Assembly (NCBI GenBank): GCA_002733155.1
Contig: NVUO01000008.1
Coordinates: 55,442 to 61,340, forward strand
Source of the DNA: Sulfurimonas sp.
GTDB taxonomy: Bacteria; Campylobacterota; Campylobacteria; Campylobacterales; Sulfurimonadaceae
DNA: 5,899 nucleotides
Reading direction: 5' to 3'
In this document: in pieces, positions 1-5,899 of the stretch
How the letters are laid out: each line of letters starts with the position of its first letter
Position numbering within the stretch: the first letter of the stretch is position 1
The notes under the pieces: generated by a model
Told to the model about the DNA's origin: nothing
The model's database searches: none
What the model saw: only the letters and a program-made list of their open reading frames with translations
Translations under genes and position numbers: made by a program

Positions 1-1048
1 TTACAGTGTAAAAGTTAGCTGATTTATCATTTGTTCTCAAAAAATCATCACCAAATTTTTCATCAAAATATTGTAAAGAAAAAAGTTCTATATTTTTTTC
101 TTTACAATATTCATTTATAACTTGGAGTTGTTCACAAGAAAGGGATGGTGATACTAAGGCTAATTTTTTATCCTCATTTAGTAAATCTTTTAAATGTGAA
201 ATATTTGATGAGTGCTGGGTAAAACTATCGTTTAAGTTTTTGTAACTCAATCTGCCCTCATCACAAAGAAAGGATTTATTTATATCATTATTTCTTCTTG
301 GAAGAAATCTATGTATCTTCTCTTTTGAGTATTTTGTTTGGTTATAATCAATAGTGATGTTACATCCGCGTGAACAACCATGACAGATGCTATTGCTAGA
401 TTCTAAAAACCATACCCTTTGCTTAAACCTAAAGTCTTTTGATGTCAAAGCTCCAACTGGACATAAATCAACTACATTCATAGCATAATTATTATCTAAC
501 TTCGTTCCAGGTGCTACACCTATTTTCACCTCATCACCCCTATCAATAAGCCCAAGCTCATGAGTCTTAGTAATATCTGAAGTAAAACGTATACATCTAG
601 TACAAAGTACACATCTTTCTTCATCTAAAATAACATTAGAACCAAGATCTACTTGTTTTGCTTTTAGAGTCTTAGATGTTGATAAATTACTCTTATATAA
701 ACCAAAATCCATATAATAATCTTGTAACTTACACTCACCAGCCTGATCACAAATAGCACAATCCACAGGATGATTTAAAAGCTCTAATTCTAAGATGGAG
801 CGTTTAACTTCTGTAATTCCCTCACTTATAGTAAAAATTTCCATGCCCACATCAACAAATGTATCACAAGCTATTTGTGGTCTTTTAGCCCCCTTTATTT
901 CAACCATACACATACGGCAGTTTCCATCACAGCCTAGGTCTTCTTGATAACAAAAATGGGGTATTTTAATATTATTATTTAAAAGTACCTCTATAAGCAA
1001 GTCACCCTTATTGCATTCAATATTTTTATCATCTACTAATAGTTTCAT
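1..1048 (-). CDS. nuoG: NADH-quinone oxidoreductase subunit G, N-terminal part (runs off left edge)
   Basis: This is the large iron-sulfur subunit of complex I, carrying electrons from NuoE/NuoF toward NuoI/NuoB in the peripheral arm. I translated 349 codons without a stop from the ATG at 1048, and the frame is still open at position 2. An N-terminal 2Fe-2S ferredoxin domain has N1b ligands C33, C44, C47 and C61. The His-Cys segment NHPVDCAICDQAGEC gives N5 ligands H93, C97, C100 and C106. ERCVLCTRC plus DLCPVG give N4 ligands C146, C149, C152 and C196. Then SICHGCSRGCN and FLCDEGR give a CxxCxxxC...C set (C222, C225, C229, C262) matching the N7 site seen in E. coli and Thermus NuoG. The start overlaps the nuoF stop as ATGA, with GGAG 8 nt upstream. 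The molybdopterin-oxidoreductase-like C-terminal domain lies mostly outside the window. Confidence 0.96.
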   Translation of the reverse strand, partial: MKLLVDDKNIECNKGDLLIEVLLNNNIKIPHFCYQEDLGCDGNCRMCMVEIKGAKRPQIACDTFVDVGMEIFTISEGITEVKRSILELELLNHPVDCAICDQAGECKLQDYYMDFGLYKSNLSTSKTLKAKQVDLGSNVILDEERCVLCTRCIRFTSDITKTHELGLIDRGDEVKIGVAPGTKLDNNYAMNVVDLCPVGALTSKDFRFKQRVWFLESSNSICHGCSRGCNITIDYNQTKYSKEKIHRFLPRRNNDINKSFLCDEGRLSYKNLNDSFTQHSSNISHLKDLLNEDKKLALVSPSLSCEQLQVINEYCKEKNIELFSLQYFDEKFGDDFLRTNDKSANFYTV

Positions 1049-2277
1049 TGTATACACTCCAAAAACTCTGATTCAAAGTGTTTTAAAAAGCCATCTATTA
1101 CACTTGAAGCTGCTGGTGCAAATACACAGATTGTTTTTCCATTCATACTAATACTAATTGAGCGTAAAATATCTAAGTCTTTTTGTGTAGCAGTTTTATC
1201 TACAAATTTATCTAAGATTTTATCACTCCATGATGTACCCTCGCGACAAGGTGTACACTGTCCGCAACTTTCATGATGATAAAATCTTAATAAATTTTTT
1301 AAAGCCTTAACCATACAAACATCCTCATCTAAAACTATCATACCACCAGTTCCAAGGGCTGAACCATTATCTCTTAAGTTTTCATAATCAAGTGAGCTAT
1401 ACTTTACAATATCCGCTGGTAATACAGGAGTTGAAGCCCCACCAGGGATTACTGCTTTTAGTTTTTTGCCACCTTTAATACCACCACCGAGTTTATTAAT
1501 ATATTCAAGCATACTTACACCAAAAGGTACCTCATATATACCAGGTGTATTTACATTTCCACTTACTGAAAAAAGCATAGTGCCAGGGGAATCTGGGGTT
1601 CCATATTTTCTATATGCCTTAGCTCCATTTTTTAGTATATATGGAACTGATGCTATAGTCTCTACATTATTTACCAATGTAGCATCTCCAAAAAACATCT
1701 CAGGTGAAATTTTATTGGGTTTTAGTCTTGGATAACCGCGATTACCTTCTAAAGATTCTATTAAAGCTGATTTTTCACCACATATATATGCACCAGCCCC
1801 GCGATGTACGACAATATCCACTAGGTATTTAGCATTCTTTCCTAAATAGTCCCTATCATATGCCTCATCTATAGCTATTTGCAATATATCAGAAAACTCT
1901 TCATATTCCCCACGTACATATATATATGATATATGTGATTTAATTGCGTAACAAGTAGCAATAATTCCTTCTATTAGAAGATGTGGATCATGTGATAATA
2001 TACGTCTATCTTTAAATGTACCAGGCTCACTCTCATCTGCATTCACTACTAAATATTTTGTACCACTATACTCATCTAAAAGACTCCATTTACATCCAGC
2101 TGAAGCTCCACCCCCACCTTTTCCACGTAAACCACTTAAGGTTATTATTTCAGTTATCTCTAAAGGAGTTTTTTCAAAAACAGAGGCAAGCGAACTGTAT
2201 CTTTCATTTTTTAGAGCTACATCTATTTTAAAAGAATCTTTTATATCAAAATTTTTACTAACAATCTTTTTAATCAT
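1045..2277 (-). CDS. nuoF: NADH-quinone oxidoreductase subunit F (FMN and N3 subunit), altered NADH pocket
   Basis: NuoF is the flavin subunit at the tip of the peripheral arm, where NADH normally reduces FMN and electrons pass to cluster N3. At 410 aa it is somewhat shorter than the usual 420-450. The FMN-site segments are kept: the glycine-rich loop from G49, NADESEPGTFKD (79-90), GAGAYICGE (160-168) and LVNNVET (201-207). The N3 ligands C338, C341 and C344 (ESCGQCTPCREGT) and C384 are present. Oddities: the usual GRGGAGFPTGxKWSF reads GKGGGGASAGCKWSL, so the two loop Phe residues are A58 and L66. The usual CGEET reads CGEKS (K169). The usual KPPF reads KPNK (186-189). These are NADH-side positions, so the identity is sure but the donor is open. 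Start ATG overlaps the nuoE stop (ATGA), with AAGGG 7 nt upstream. Confidence 0.96.
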   Translation of the reverse strand: MIKKIVSKNFDIKDSFKIDVALKNERYSSLASVFEKTPLEITEIITLSGLRGKGGGGASAGCKWSLLDEYSGTKYLVVNADESEPGTFKDRRILSHDPHLLIEGIIATCYAIKSHISYIYVRGEYEEFSDILQIAIDEAYDRDYLGKNAKYLVDIVVHRGAGAYICGEKSALIESLEGNRGYPRLKPNKISPEMFFGDATLVNNVETIASVPYILKNGAKAYRKYGTPDSPGTMLFSVSGNVNTPGIYEVPFGVSMLEYINKLGGGIKGGKKLKAVIPGGASTPVLPADIVKYSSLDYENLRDNGSALGTGGMIVLDEDVCMVKALKNLLRFYHHESCGQCTPCREGTSWSDKILDKFVDKTATQKDLDILRSISISMNGKTICVFAPAASSVIDGFLKHFESEFLECIQ

Positions 2278-2711
2278 TTTAAAACCCTTGTTAGTTCTTC
2301 TTTTGTGACATTTTCCATATACTTACCATTAAGTGTACACATTGGAGCACCTGAACATGCACCCATACACTCAACCTCAAGAATCTCATACTCATTTGAA
2401 TAGTTATAATCTAGATATGCTTTAATATCCTCACTACCATTTAACTCACATGATAAGGTACGACATACTTCAATGATTTTTTTCTCTGGCTTATTTAATC
2501 TAAACATTGTATAAAATGTAACTACTCCATATATATGTATATATGATTGTTCAGTTATATCTGCTACTTTTTTCATAGCAGCTTCACTTATAAAGTTATC
2601 TTGTTTTTGAACCATCCATAATAGGGGTAGGATTAGAGCCTTTTTCTTTGGATAAGACTTTTTTAACTCTTGTATTTTAAGAGTATTTTTTTTTGTAAAA
2701 ACAAAACTCAT
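2274..2711 (-). CDS. nuoE: NADH-quinone oxidoreductase subunit E (N1a 2Fe-2S subunit)
   Basis: NuoE is the small thioredoxin-like 2Fe-2S subunit that docks on NuoF and carries the off-path cluster N1a. The 145 aa product has a helical N-terminal half, then the family segment GVVTFYTMF (62-70), and a C-terminal thioredoxin-fold half with the four ligands C83 and C88 (EVCRTLSCELNG) and C115 and C119 (EVECMGACSGAPM). It is at the short end for the family (about 150-180 aa), mostly through short termini; no ligand is missing. The ATG overlaps the nuoCD stop as ATGA. A GGAGAG stretch about 10 nt upstream lies inside the last codons of nuoCD and would serve as its ribosome binding site, so translation is probably coupled to nuoCD. 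The same domain occurs in formate dehydrogenases and HydA-type hydrogenases, but the operon position settles its role here. Confidence 0.96.
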   Translation of the reverse strand: MSFVFTKKNTLKIQELKKSYPKKKALILPLLWMVQKQDNFISEAAMKKVADITEQSYIHIYGVVTFYTMFRLNKPEKKIIEVCRTLSCELNGSEDIKAYLDYNYSNEYEILEVECMGACSGAPMCTLNGKYMENVTKEELTRVLK

Positions 2712-4321
2712 CTATCCATCTCTCCAGCTATAATATTTAAACTACCAAGTGTTAAAATAGAATCTGCTAATAATGAGCCCTCAATCATACTGGGATAAGC
2801 TGCAATTGCAGAAAAAGATGGTGATTTTACCTTTACCTTATACGGAGTTCCGCTCCCATCACTAACAATAAAAAAACCAAGTTCACCATTTGTAGCCTCT
2901 ATGGATGAATAATACTCATTTGAAGCTACTTTAACTCCATCTATAATTAATTTAAACTGGTTCATAACACCCTCAATAGTATTATATACATCCTCTTTTT
3001 TTGGTAATACTACACTGGCATCTTTTATATTTACCTCACCATCTGGCAAGTTTTTCATTACTTGTTTTATAATAGATGTACTTTGTGTAATTTCTTCAAA
3101 CCTAACCATTATACGGTCATATACATCGCCAATACTTCCAACTACTACATCAAAATCATAGTTCTCATAACCATAATATGGATTATCTTTTCTCATATCA
3201 AAACTTATTCCTGAAGCTCTTAGATTTGGACCAGTTAAAGAAGCATTTATTGCATCTTTGGCACTTATAATACCTATATTTTGAGTCCTATCATGAAAAA
3301 TCCTATTATGTTTTATAAGTGAAAGCGCCTCATCTATACCCTCTTTAACCTTAATCAATACATTTTTTAAATCAGCTTTAAATCCATCATATAAGTCATT
3401 TGCCATTCCGCCAACTCTCATAAATGAGTTGGTAAGTCTAGCCCCAGTTAGTTTAGATAATAAATCATAAATATCCTCCCTAGGGTTATAAATATACCAG
3501 TAGTTTGTAAGTCCGCCCATGTCTACAAGTATTGCTGCTAAACATACTAGATGATCTTCAATTCGTGAAAGTTCTAAAAGCATAACCCTTATAGCTTTTG
3601 CCCTTGGGGTAATATCCAAATTTAACATCTCTTCAACAGTTTTTACAAATGCTATATTATTACTAATAGCTGAACAGTAATTTAGTCTATCTGTATATGG
3701 AACAATTTGATTATATGTATGGTTCTCACATGATTTTTCAAATCCACGATGAAGATAACCTATCTCTGTAATTGCAGCTGCTATAGTCTCTCCATCAAGA
3801 GCTACATATGTACGAATAGTCCCATGGCTAGCTGGGTGAGCTGGCCCTATATTTAAAAACATCAAATCTTTATCTTTTATATTTTTATATTTCAAATGAT
3901 TTTTCATCTCATCTAATAAATCATCTACCTCGTATAATAATTGACCCTTAGTTATAGGATAAGATTTTCTTAGAGGGAAACCCACAAATTCCCTATGATT
4001 TAATACACGTCTCATATTTGGATGGTTATTAAATTCTATCCCGTATTGATCATATACTTCACGTTCTAACCAGTTAGCTCCAGAGAAAATATCACTAATA
4101 CTATCTATATATAAAGAGGATATATATGTTTTAATGATAATTACCTGTTTAAAATCCTGATGCCTTAGTATATATACTAAGGCATATTGTTGCTTATGTT
4201 CAGTCTCATACTCACTATAATCTATTGCAGTTATATCTAAAAGATAGTTAAAACCATTTTCATATTTCGTCTTGATAAAAGAGTATAGACCCTTTGATAA
4301 TATTGTTATATACTTAGACAT
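2708..4321 (-). CDS. nuoCD: Fused NADH-quinone oxidoreductase subunit C/D
   Basis: This single frame fuses the 30-kDa (NuoC) and 49-kDa (NuoD) subunits, which with NuoB form the quinone-reduction site. I prefer the ATG at 4321 (537 aa) to the in-frame GTG at 4333 (541 aa). The ATG has AAAGG about 11-12 nt upstream, whereas at the GTG the same AAGG runs into the start codon. NuoC (about 1-145) carries the signature [14 protein letters not shown] (84-97), then HPNMRR and PLRKSYP. NuoD (about 153-537) starts with [11 protein letters not shown] (157-167), whose second His (166) matches the quinone-binding His of Thermus Nqo4. YTDRLNY supplies the matching Tyr (215), with Asn where Asp is commoner just before it. 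The end, IIAGEMDR, is the normal NuoD terminus. The NuoC part lacks the longer N-terminal region found in many homologues. It overlaps nuoB by 8 nt and nuoE by 4 nt, and holds a perfect palindrome at 4160-4185. Confidence 0.95.
   Translation of the reverse strand: MSKYITILSKGLYSFIKTKYENGFNYLLDITAIDYSEYETEHKQQYALVYILRHQDFKQVIIIKTYISSLYIDSISDIFSGANWLEREVYDQYGIEFNNHPNMRRVLNHREFVGFPLRKSYPITKGQLLYEVDDLLDEMKNHLKYKNIKDKDLMFLNIGPAHPASHGTIRTYVALDGETIAAAITEIGYLHRGFEKSCENHTYNQIVPYTDRLNYCSAISNNIAFVKTVEEMLNLDITPRAKAIRVMLLELSRIEDHLVCLAAILVDMGGLTNYWYIYNPREDIYDLLSKLTGARLTNSFMRVGGMANDLYDGFKADLKNVLIKVKEGIDEALSLIKHNRIFHDRTQNIGIISAKDAINASLTGPNLRASGISFDMRKDNPYYGYENYDFDVVVGSIGDVYDRIMVRFEEITQSTSIIKQVMKNLPDGEVNIKDASVVLPKKEDVYNTIEGVMNQFKLIIDGVKVASNEYYSSIEATNGELGFFIVSDGSGTPYKVKVKSPSFSAIAAYPSMIEGSLLADSILTLGSLNIIAGEMDR
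4160..4185. repeat. Perfect 26-bp palindrome inside nuoCD
   Basis: The half-site ATGCCTTAGTATA is followed directly by its exact reverse complement, so the 26 bp have no spacer and no mismatch. The next base pair outward does not match. It lies in the NuoC part, about 136 nt after the preferred start, and encodes the stretch around YALVYILRH. As RNA it could fold into a stem of about 11 bp with a 4-nt loop, GC-rich at the base and AT-rich at the tip. As DNA it is a dyad that a dimeric protein could bind. No T-run follows it on either strand, so it is not an ordinary terminator. Confidence 0.9.
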
Positions 4322-4832
4322 TATCAAGTGCACCTTTAAAGTTTTTATGTCTTTTTGGGTTATATTTTTTTTCTCTTAAATCTTTTTGTAAACTTATAAG
4401 TGCATCTAATAATGCCTCAGGTCTAGGTGGACATCCAGCTACATATACATCAACTGGTATTATTTCATCAATTCCCTGCATAGTTGTATAATTATCATAA
4501 AAACCACCCGAACAGGCACATGCACCCATACTTATAACCCATTTTGGCTCACACATCTGTTCATATATTTGTTTTAAAATCGGAGCTTGTTTATATGAAA
4601 TTGTTCCAGCTACTATCATCAAATCAGCTTGTTTTGGAGCAAAACGAACTACTTCAGCACCAAACCTTGAGATATCATATCTACTAGATGCTGCACTCAT
4701 AAACTCTATAGCACAACAAGCTGTTCCAAATATCATAGGCCAAAGTGATGATTCTCTAGCCCAGCCAACTGCCTCTTCTAGCTTTGTAACTATAGCTGTA
4801 TCTGTAGGAAGCTGTGGATTTTCTAACTCCAT
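4314..4832 (-). CDS. nuoB: NADH-quinone oxidoreductase subunit B (N2 4Fe-4S subunit)
   Basis: NuoB carries N2, the terminal 4Fe-4S cluster that reduces quinone at the junction with the membrane arm. The 172 aa product shows the N2 ligands C39 and C40 ([10 protein letters not shown]), C105 ([10 protein letters not shown]) and C134 ([12 protein letters not shown]), with the tandem Cys typical of Nuo[16 protein letters not shown] (63-77) is the usual core segment. The sequence reads ACACSGG where many homologues have CANSGG, which places an extra Cys (C107) two residues from a ligand. The length is normal for the compact bacterial type; the long C-terminal tail of E. coli NuoB is absent. The ATG at 4832 overlaps the nuoA stop by 10 nt and has AAGGTG about 7 nt upstream, inside nuoA. 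The end overlaps the nuoCD start. Confidence 0.97.
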   Translation of the reverse strand: MELENPQLPTDTAIVTKLEEAVGWARESSLWPMIFGTACCAIEFMSAASSRYDISRFGAEVVRFAPKQADLMIVAGTISYKQAPILKQIYEQMCEPKWVISMGACACSGGFYDNYTTMQGIDEIIPVDVYVAGCPPRPEALLDALISLQKDLREKKYNPKRHKNFKGALDNV

Positions 4833-5185
4833 TTTAAGGCACCTTTTTTATAAATATATATAAGTCCAGCTAGTAATAAACCCATAAATGTAAACATTTC
4901 AAACAAACCAAAAAAACCAGTATCCCTAAGGGTAACTGCCCAAGGGAACATAAATAAAATCTCTACATCAAAAAGTACAAATATAATAGCTACAAGATAA
5001 AACTTTACATTAAATCTTTCAAAACTATCTTTGTATGTTTTATTAATTCCACATTCATAAGTCTGATTTACAGCCTTGGAATCTTTTGATTTTTCGCCAA
5101 GGTATGAACTTAGATGGAAAAGAAAAGGTATAAGTACTACTAAGATAAGAATAATGGTTAATGGTAAATAAAAATTATAATCCAT
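4823..5185 (-). CDS. nuoA: NADH-quinone oxidoreductase subunit A (membrane subunit)
   Basis: NuoA is a small integral membrane subunit next to NuoH at the junction of the two arms. The 120 aa product has three hydrophobic helices, about 6-28, 60-83 and 91-112. The first loop carries the family marker YECG (43-46), followed by [13 protein letters not shown] (54-66), and helix 2 carries [12 protein letters not shown] (72-83) with the conserved acidic residues D73 and E75. The length is typical. It is the first gene of the operon. AAAGAG sits 6 nt before the ATG at 5185, and there is no competing in-frame start close by. The end overlaps nuoB by 10 nt. I see no anomaly in it. Confidence 0.96.
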   Translation of the reverse strand: MDYNFYLPLTIILILVVLIPFLFHLSSYLGEKSKDSKAVNQTYECGINKTYKDSFERFNVKFYLVAIIFVLFDVEILFMFPWAVTLRDTGFFGLFEMFTFMGLLLAGLIYIYKKGALKWS

Positions 5186-5212
5186 ATGTTGCTCTTTATT
5201 TTTTTAAATTAT

Positions 5213-5241
5213 TGTATAGTAAGTAAACTTTATTTTAACAT
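5213..5241 (-). promoter_or_regulatory. Possible sigma-70-type promoter for the nuo operon
   Basis: Reading toward nuoA, TATACA (5218 to 5213) could be a -10 box, with a weak -35-like ATGTTA (5241 to 5236) 17 nt upstream. Transcription would start around 5206, giving a leader of about 20 nt that includes the AAAGAG ribosome binding site. The whole region is so AT-rich that such matches arise easily by chance, and Campylobacterota promoters often lack a clear -35. Position before the first gene is the main support. Confidence 0.3.
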
Positions 5242-5314
5242 TAATGAAAAGGAAAAAATTATTTTAATGTAAAAGTATAAGGAAAAATATTATAAACAGT
5301 TGTAATATTGTAGT

Positions 5315-5349
5315 AATAAAAAGTGGCGTATTACTTAAATTCAACGCCA
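5315..5349 (-). terminator. Probable rho-independent terminator downstream of the serpin gene
   Basis: On the minus strand TGGCGT (5349-5344) and ACGCCA (5329-5324) pair as a 6-bp GC-rich stem with a 14-nt loop. Past one mismatch, AAA/TTT flanks could extend the pairing. The stem is followed by CTTTTTATT (5323-5315), five Ts in a row. This orientation would end transcription coming from the serpin gene before nuoA. The stem is short, the loop is large, and it lies about 130 nt past the stop, so I rate it moderate. Confidence 0.5.
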
Positions 5350-5481
5350 ATTTAGAAAACTATCTGTTTAAATTACTCTATTTGGGGATAAAAAATGCTT
5401 CAAAAAAATGGACTATGCCAGTGAGAAAAAGGTGTAACTTATGTTAAGGATTGTAGCTGACACGGAGTTTTAAACGCTCTC

Positions 5482-5899
5482 CTAAATATCTACAATTGTT
5501 CCAATAAATAAAATCTGATTAGTATTGTCATCTTTGATAAAAATGATAAATCCTCTATTAATATCAAAAGTAATAACATTGTCTGGAAGGGATATATTAA
5601 TATCTACTACAACAGTTGCTGCTGCAGCTTCTGTTCCCTCTTCGTCAATCATAATAAAAGCTTTATGTGAAATAGAACCTATAAATAAACTATTATCACT
5701 TGTCATATTACTAAAATCTGCACTCCCATAAAAAGGGGCAATCATTCCCAATGTTTTTAAATACTCTTTAATGTCATAAAGGGGAGTACTAAACTCAAAT
5801 TTTGGCATTTTTAATATGATATTTGAATAGCTCATGTCCTTAATATTCTGATATATGCTTTCTATGTTATCTATAGTGTTTATATACTCATTTTCATCT
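5482..5899 (-). CDS. Serpin-family protease inhibitor, C-terminal part (runs off right edge)
   Basis: The frame is open from the right edge (5898) to the TAG at 5482, 138 codons. There is a Met codon at 5835, but 21 further in-frame codons lie upstream and a full serpin is about 370-400 aa, so this is the C-terminal third of a longer gene, not a 117-aa protein. Matches to the family, numbering the visible part 1-138: LKMPKFEF (29-36), YLKTLGM (46-52), ADFSNM (60-65), SHKAFIMIDEEG (77-88), the hinge EEGTEAAAAT (86-95) and the C-terminal FIIFIKDDNTNQILFIGTIVDI region (117-138, ending at the stop). The small-residue hinge is that of inhibitory serpins, which trap proteases by inserting this loop into a beta-sheet. 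The 17-residue rule puts the cleaved bond at Ile102-Ser103. Export cannot be judged because the N-terminus is outside the window. It is unrelated in function to nuo and separated by a terminator. Confidence 0.93.
   Translation of the reverse strand, partial: DENEYINTIDNIESIYQNIKDMSYSNIILKMPKFEFSTPLYDIKEYLKTLGMIAPFYGSADFSNMTSDNSLFIGSISHKAFIMIDEEGTEAAAATVVVDINISLPDNVITFDINRGFIIFIKDDNTNQILFIGTIVDI

Larger units (their letters stand above)
5186..5481. other. AT-rich intergenic region between the serpin gene and nuoA
   Basis: This 296-bp gap holds no supported gene. The part next to nuoA (about 5186-5320) is extremely AT-rich and contains the candidate promoter. The middle has a hairpin and T-run reading as a terminator for the serpin transcript. 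The part next to the serpin stop (about 5374-5481) is less AT-biased and more complex in sequence, but I could not identify a gene, RNA or element end in it. Confidence 0.7.

Noticed and set aside
1..3. TTA at the left edge as a TAA stop for nuoG
   Set aside because: The nuoG frame from the ATG at 1048 has codon boundaries ending at position 2, so this triplet is out of frame; the gene also lacks most of its C-terminal domain.
1916..1936. ACATATAT/ATATATGT inverted repeat with a 5-nt spacer in nuoF
   Set aside because: The arms are almost purely alternating AT, which forms such repeats by chance in this composition, and it lies in codons conserved for NuoF (SYIYVRGE).
1466..2231. Plus-strand open frames at 1466-1735 and 2016-2231
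   Set aside because: They lie antisense to nuoF, have low-complexity products and resemble no family; nuoF on the other strand explains the sequence.
4322..4333. GTG at 4333 as the nuoCD start
   Set aside because: The AAAGG upstream runs directly into this GTG, leaving no spacing, while the ATG at 4321 has AAAGG about 11-12 nt upstream and a smaller overlap with nuoB.
5415..5447. Ten-codon plus-strand frame (MPVRKRCNLC) in the intergenic region, considered as a mini-gene or transposase remnant
   Set aside because: It is too short to support, and I found no inverted repeats, target duplication or longer frame around it.
5464..5482. GGAG...CTCC hairpin just after the serpin stop as a terminator
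   Set aside because: Only four base pairs form and no T-run follows on the minus strand; the hairpin at 5324-5349 is a better candidate.
5525..5731. Plus-strand open frame opposite the serpin gene
   Set aside because: It is the complement of a clear serpin sequence and has no ribosome binding site or recognisable product.

Overview
The window is almost entirely the front half of a respiratory complex I (NDH-1, nuo) operon, read on the minus strand, with the 3' end of a serpin gene upstream of it on the same strand. In reading order (right to left): the C-terminal 138 codons of a serpin (5899 to 5482), a very AT-rich 296-bp gap (5481 to 5186), then nuoA, nuoB, a fused nuoCD, nuoE, nuoF and the first 349 codons of nuoG, which runs off the left edge. 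The plus strand carries no convincing gene.

The DNA is AT-rich (roughly one third GC by eye). All the nuo genes overlap their neighbours: nuoA/nuoB by 10 nt, nuoB/nuoCD by 8 nt with the preferred start, and nuoCD/nuoE, nuoE/nuoF and nuoF/nuoG by ATGA. This indicates one polycistronic, translationally coupled transcript. AT-rich DNA, compact overlaps and the NuoG and NuoB sequence style suggest a bacterium of the Campylobacterota (Arcobacter/Sulfurimonas-like). Aquificota are the main alternative. No taxonomic marker gene is present, so this is inference.

NuoA is part of the membrane arm. NuoB and NuoCD form the quinone-reducing module with cluster N2. NuoE, NuoF and NuoG form the electron-input module with FMN and clusters N1a, N3, N1b, N4, N5 and N7. 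All cluster ligands that fall in the window are present, so the enzyme looks functional. The remaining membrane subunits (NuoH to NuoN) and NuoI would be expected beyond position 1.

The points most worth a second look are: (1) NuoF keeps its FMN and N3 motifs but has lost the aromatic residues that normally hold the adenine of NADH, and has Lys in place of the second Glu of the usual CGEET motif, so its electron donor may not be ordinary NADH; (2) a perfect 26-bp palindrome lies inside the NuoC part of nuoCD; (3) the serpin has a textbook inhibitory hinge, unusual in this kind of genome. I see no mobile element, CRISPR array or RNA gene.
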